Source: Pseudomonas lini (GTDB lineage: Bacteria > Pseudomonadota > Gammaproteobacteria > Pseudomonadales > Pseudomonadaceae). Taken from it: DNA of 64,000 nucleotides. The position numbers and the translations under genes are program-made. Of this stretch, positions 61,768-64,000 are shown in pieces. Location: assembly GCF_001042905.1 (NCBI RefSeq), contig NZ_JYLB01000006.1:1-64000 (forward strand). The letters are read 5' to 3'. The notes under the pieces are model-generated. The model did no database searches, was not told the origin of the DNA, and saw only the letters and a program-made list of their open reading frames with translations. The stretch's first letter is position 1. Each line of letters opens with the position of its first letter.

Positions 61768-62185
61768 CCGCGCGCAACTGAGTTTCTTCATGGTTGCCTT
61801 GTGGTGGCCATTGCTTGCTGTACTGACGATCTCTTCCTATCAGCTGTGGATTGGCGAGTACACGACGTTCGATTCATCCCACACCCATTGGGAGTACCTG
61901 TTGTGGTGGGGCATTCCTGGGCTTTTGGGATTTTCGCTGTGGATGTCCCGATCCGCGAAGAGCCGAAACGAGCAACAAGCGCTGCGAATGGTCTGGTGGG
62001 CGCCGGTGAAGTTCATCCCTTTTTACATCGTGCCATGGGTGATTTATGGCGTGTGTTGTTTGATCGCTGGGCAGTCTCAGGACGCTTACATGGCGTTCGG
62101 CTGGACCATGGTTGTGCCTTTCCTACTGATCGCCGGTTATGTCTGTGCCGGCGTAACGGTCGCGCTCTACAGGATATTTTTTTGA
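61760..62185 (+). CDS. polytopic membrane protein, end of the immunity-like array
   Basis: A 141-residue protein with three to four transmembrane helices (FFMVALWWPLLAVLTISSYQ; YLLWWGIPGLLGFSLWM; FIPFYIVPWVIYGVCCLIAG; VVPFLLIAGYVCAGVTVALY). It is not obviously similar to paralogues A and B. The ATG at 61760 overlaps the previous stop by eight bases. It is the last gene before tssF2, whose start lies 27 bp on. Family unknown. Confidence 0.6.
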   Translation: MLSRAQLSFFMVALWWPLLAVLTISSYQLWIGEYTTFDSSHTHWEYLLWWGIPGLLGFSLWMSRSAKSRNEQQALRMVWWAPVKFIPFYIVPWVIYGVCCLIAGQSQDAYMAFGWTMVVPFLLIAGYVCAGVTVALYRIFF

Positions 62186-62212
62186 TGAGTACCACCACCA
62201 GGCAGGTAACCC

Positions 62213-64000
62213 ATGTCCTTTAACCACTACTACCAAAGCGAACTCACCGCACTTCGCCAGTTAGGTCGTCGTTTCGCCGAGCGTAGCCCGGCGTTGGCGC
62301 CTTTCCTTGGGCAGGCCGGGCGGGATCCGGATGTGGAGCGGTTGCTGGAGGGCTTTGCCTTTCTGACCGGTCGCCTGCGCCAGAAGCTCGACGACGAGTT
62401 GCCGGAACTCAGCCATTCGCTGATGCAGTTGCTGTGGCCCAACTACATGCGGCCGCTGCCGGCGTTCAGCATTTTGCAGTTCGACCCGCTGAAGCGTTCC
62501 GGGCCTGCGTTGAAGGTCGAGCGTGATACACCGGTGGAGAGTGTGCCGGTCGATGACGTGCGTTGCCGCTTCCGCACGTGCTACCCGACTGAAGTCCAGG
62601 CGCTGGATCTGGCCGCGTTGACCTACTCGGTGAAGGGCGATGGTTCGCTGTTGAGCCTGCGTTTGGAGATGAGCGCTGATGGTCACCTCGGCGAGCTGGA
62701 GCTGAGTCGTCTGCGTCTGCACTTCGCCGGTGAGCGCTACATCAGCCAGATGCTTTACCTGAGCCTGTTGCGCAACCTCGAAGGCATCGAGTTGATCCCG
62801 CTGGACGGCGCCGGCAAGCCCATCAACGGTGTGAACGGCCAGCCGATGGCGTTCAAGATGCCTGGCGACCGTGTGCAGCCGGTGGGTTTTGCCGAGGAAG
62901 AAGCGTTGATTCCGTATCCGCTGAACACCTTCCGCGGCTACCGCTATTTGCAGGAATACTTCGCCTTCCAGGACAAGTTCCTGTTCGTCGATGTCAACGG
63001 TCTGGATCTACTCAAGGCGCTGCCGGAAGACACGTTGAAGCAGATGCGCGGCCTGGAGTTGCGCTTCGATATTCGCAAGAGCGGCATCATGCGCATGCGG
63101 CCGACCCTGGACAACGTGAAGCTCTACTGCACGCCAATCGTTAACCTGTTCGAGCACGACGCGCTGCCGATTCGCCTCGATGGCAAGCAGGACGAATACC
63201 TGCTGTTGCCGGCCGAATACGACCTGGAAAACTGCGGCGTGTTTTCGGTGGAAACCGTGACCGGCTGGAAGCCCGGCGGCCTCGGTTATCAGGAGTACGT
63301 GCCGTTCGAATCCTTCGAACACGACCCGAGTTTCGACGTGCCCACCAGCCGTCCGCATTACAGCATCCGCCAGCGTTCGTCCTTGCTGCACGACGGCCTC
63401 GACACCTACCTGAGCTTCGGCATCCGCCATACCGAAGCCCACGAAACCCTGTCGATCGAGCTGATGTGCACCAATCAGAACCTGCCGCGCAAGCTCAAGC
63501 TCGGCGACATCTGCATGGCCTGCGAAGAGACCCCGGAGTTCCTCAGCTTCCGCAACATCACCCCGGCCACGTCGAGTTTCGCACCGCCGCTGAACCGTGA
63601 CTTCCTCTGGAAGCTGATCAGCAACATGTCGCTCAACTATCTGTCGCTGGCCGACGTTAATGCGTTGAAGGTGATTCTCGAAACCTACGACCTGCCGCGC
63701 TACTACGACCAACACGCGGAAAAAGTCAGCAAGCGCCTGCTGGGCGGGCTCAAGTCGATCAAGCACCAACACGTCGACAGATTGCACCGAGGGTTGCCGG
63801 TACGCGGGTTGCGCACCGAGCTGACCATCGACCCGGAAGGGTATATCGGCGAGGGCGACCTGTTCGTGTTCGCTTCGGTTCTTAACGAGTTTTTCGCGCT
63901 TTACGCCAGTCTCAATTCGTTCCACGAGCTGCGGGTAAAAAGCACACAGGGAGAGGTGTACCAATGGACACCACGTATGGGCCTGCAGCCCCTGCTTTAA
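62213..64000 (+). CDS. tssF: TssF baseplate subunit, second T6SS
   Basis: A 595-residue baseplate protein complete to its TAA at the very end of the window. It opens MSFNHYYQSELTALRQLGRR, FAERSPALAPFLG, LLEGFAFLTGRLRQKLDDEL, typical of TssF, and contains YRYLQEYFAFQDKFLFVDV. The upstream distance to tssE2 (about 4.6 kb) is due to the inserted effector genes. By the usual order tssG and clpV of this system should follow beyond the window. Confidence 0.95.
   Translation: MSFNHYYQSELTALRQLGRRFAERSPALAPFLGQAGRDPDVERLLEGFAFLTGRLRQKLDDELPELSHSLMQLLWPNYMRPLPAFSILQFDPLKRSGPALKVERDTPVESVPVDDVRCRFRTCYPTEVQALDLAALTYSVKGDGSLLSLRLEMSADGHLGELELSRLRLHFAGERYISQMLYLSLLRNLEGIELIPLDGAGKPINGVNGQPMAFKMPGDRVQPVGFAEEEALIPYPLNTFRGYRYLQEYFAFQDKFLFVDVNGLDLLKALPEDTLKQMRGLELRFDIRKSGIMRMRPTLDNVKLYCTPIVNLFEHDALPIRLDGKQDEYLLLPAEYDLENCGVFSVETVTGWKPGGLGYQEYVPFESFEHDPSFDVPTSRPHYSIRQRSSLLHDGLDTYLSFGIRHTEAHETLSIELMCTNQNLPRKLKLGDICMACEETPEFLSFRNITPATSSFAPPLNRDFLWKLISNMSLNYLSLADVNALKVILETYDLPRYYDQHAEKVSKRLLGGLKSIKHQHVDRLHRGLPVRGLRTELTIDPEGYIGEGDLFVFASVLNEFFALYASLNSFHELRVKSTQGEVYQWTPRMGLQPLL

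Noticed and set aside
62186..62224. Twelve-codon frame between the last membrane gene and tssF2
   Set aside because: Too short, overlaps the tssF2 start, and shows no independent support.

Overview
The window is almost entirely type VI secretion (T6SS) DNA from a GC-rich gamma-proteobacterium, most likely a Pseudomonas of the fluorescens group. Three things point there: a T6SS locus with the tagQRST/ppkA/pppA/tagF arrangement of P. aeruginosa HSI-I, a second locus with the tssA-tssB-tssC-tssE order of HSI-II/III, and several REP-type palindromes built on GTGGGAGC(C/G)GGCTTGC. No rRNA, tRNA, CRISPR array, transposase or integrase was seen.

Layout. (1) 1-16088, minus strand: an Rhs effector array. 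Read in the direction of transcription it runs vgrG, then an Eag (DUF1795) chaperone gene, then rhs1 with an ADP-ribosyltransferase-like tip, two small genes, rhs2 with an unrecognised tip, two putative immunity genes, debris with an orphan 336-aa gene, a second copy of a small MbcA/ParS-like gene, and a decayed rhs remnant that runs off the window start. (2) 16337-17657, plus strand: three small genes of unknown function, the first apparently carrying the start of a lost Eag gene. (3) 17810-29161, minus strand: tssA-tssB-tssC-hcp-tae4-two immunity paralogues-tssE-tssF-tssG-clpV. (4) 29568-46784, plus strand, divergent from (3): fha-tssJ-tssK-tssL-tssM-tagF-pppA-ppkA-tagT-tagS-tagR-tagQ. (5) 46915-52902, minus strand: a vgrG-DUF4123-lipoprotein-class 3 lipase effector module. 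(6) 53628-64000, plus strand: the start of a second T6SS (tssA-tssB-tssC-tssE ... tssF), interrupted between tssE and tssF by about 4.6 kb holding a PAAR protein, a DUF6402-type effector candidate and a run of small membrane or lipoprotein genes that look like immunity genes.

How it works together. Blocks 3 and 4 encode a complete contractile apparatus: sheath TssBC, tube Hcp, baseplate TssAEFGK, membrane complex TssJLM and recycling ATPase ClpV. They also encode the threonine phosphorylation switch (TagQRST, PpkA kinase, Fha target, PppA phosphatase, TagF repressor). Payloads are the peptidoglycan amidase Tae4 next to hcp, the Rhs proteins loaded on VgrG with Eag help, and a phospholipase-like protein loaded on a second VgrG by a DUF4123 adaptor. 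Block 6 carries its own PAAR-linked payload.

The most informative signals are signs of cassette turnover. They include: a duplicated [MbcA/ParS-like gene + rhs] unit with a deletion scar; Eag gene fragments at both edges of the array; a tandem duplication of the Tae4 immunity gene that also copied the 5' end of tssE; and paralogous small membrane genes inserted in the second core operon. The most unusual functional proposal is that a DUF2384 (MbcA/ParS)-type antitoxin domain serves as part of an immunity pair for an Rhs tip with an ADP-ribosyltransferase-like look.
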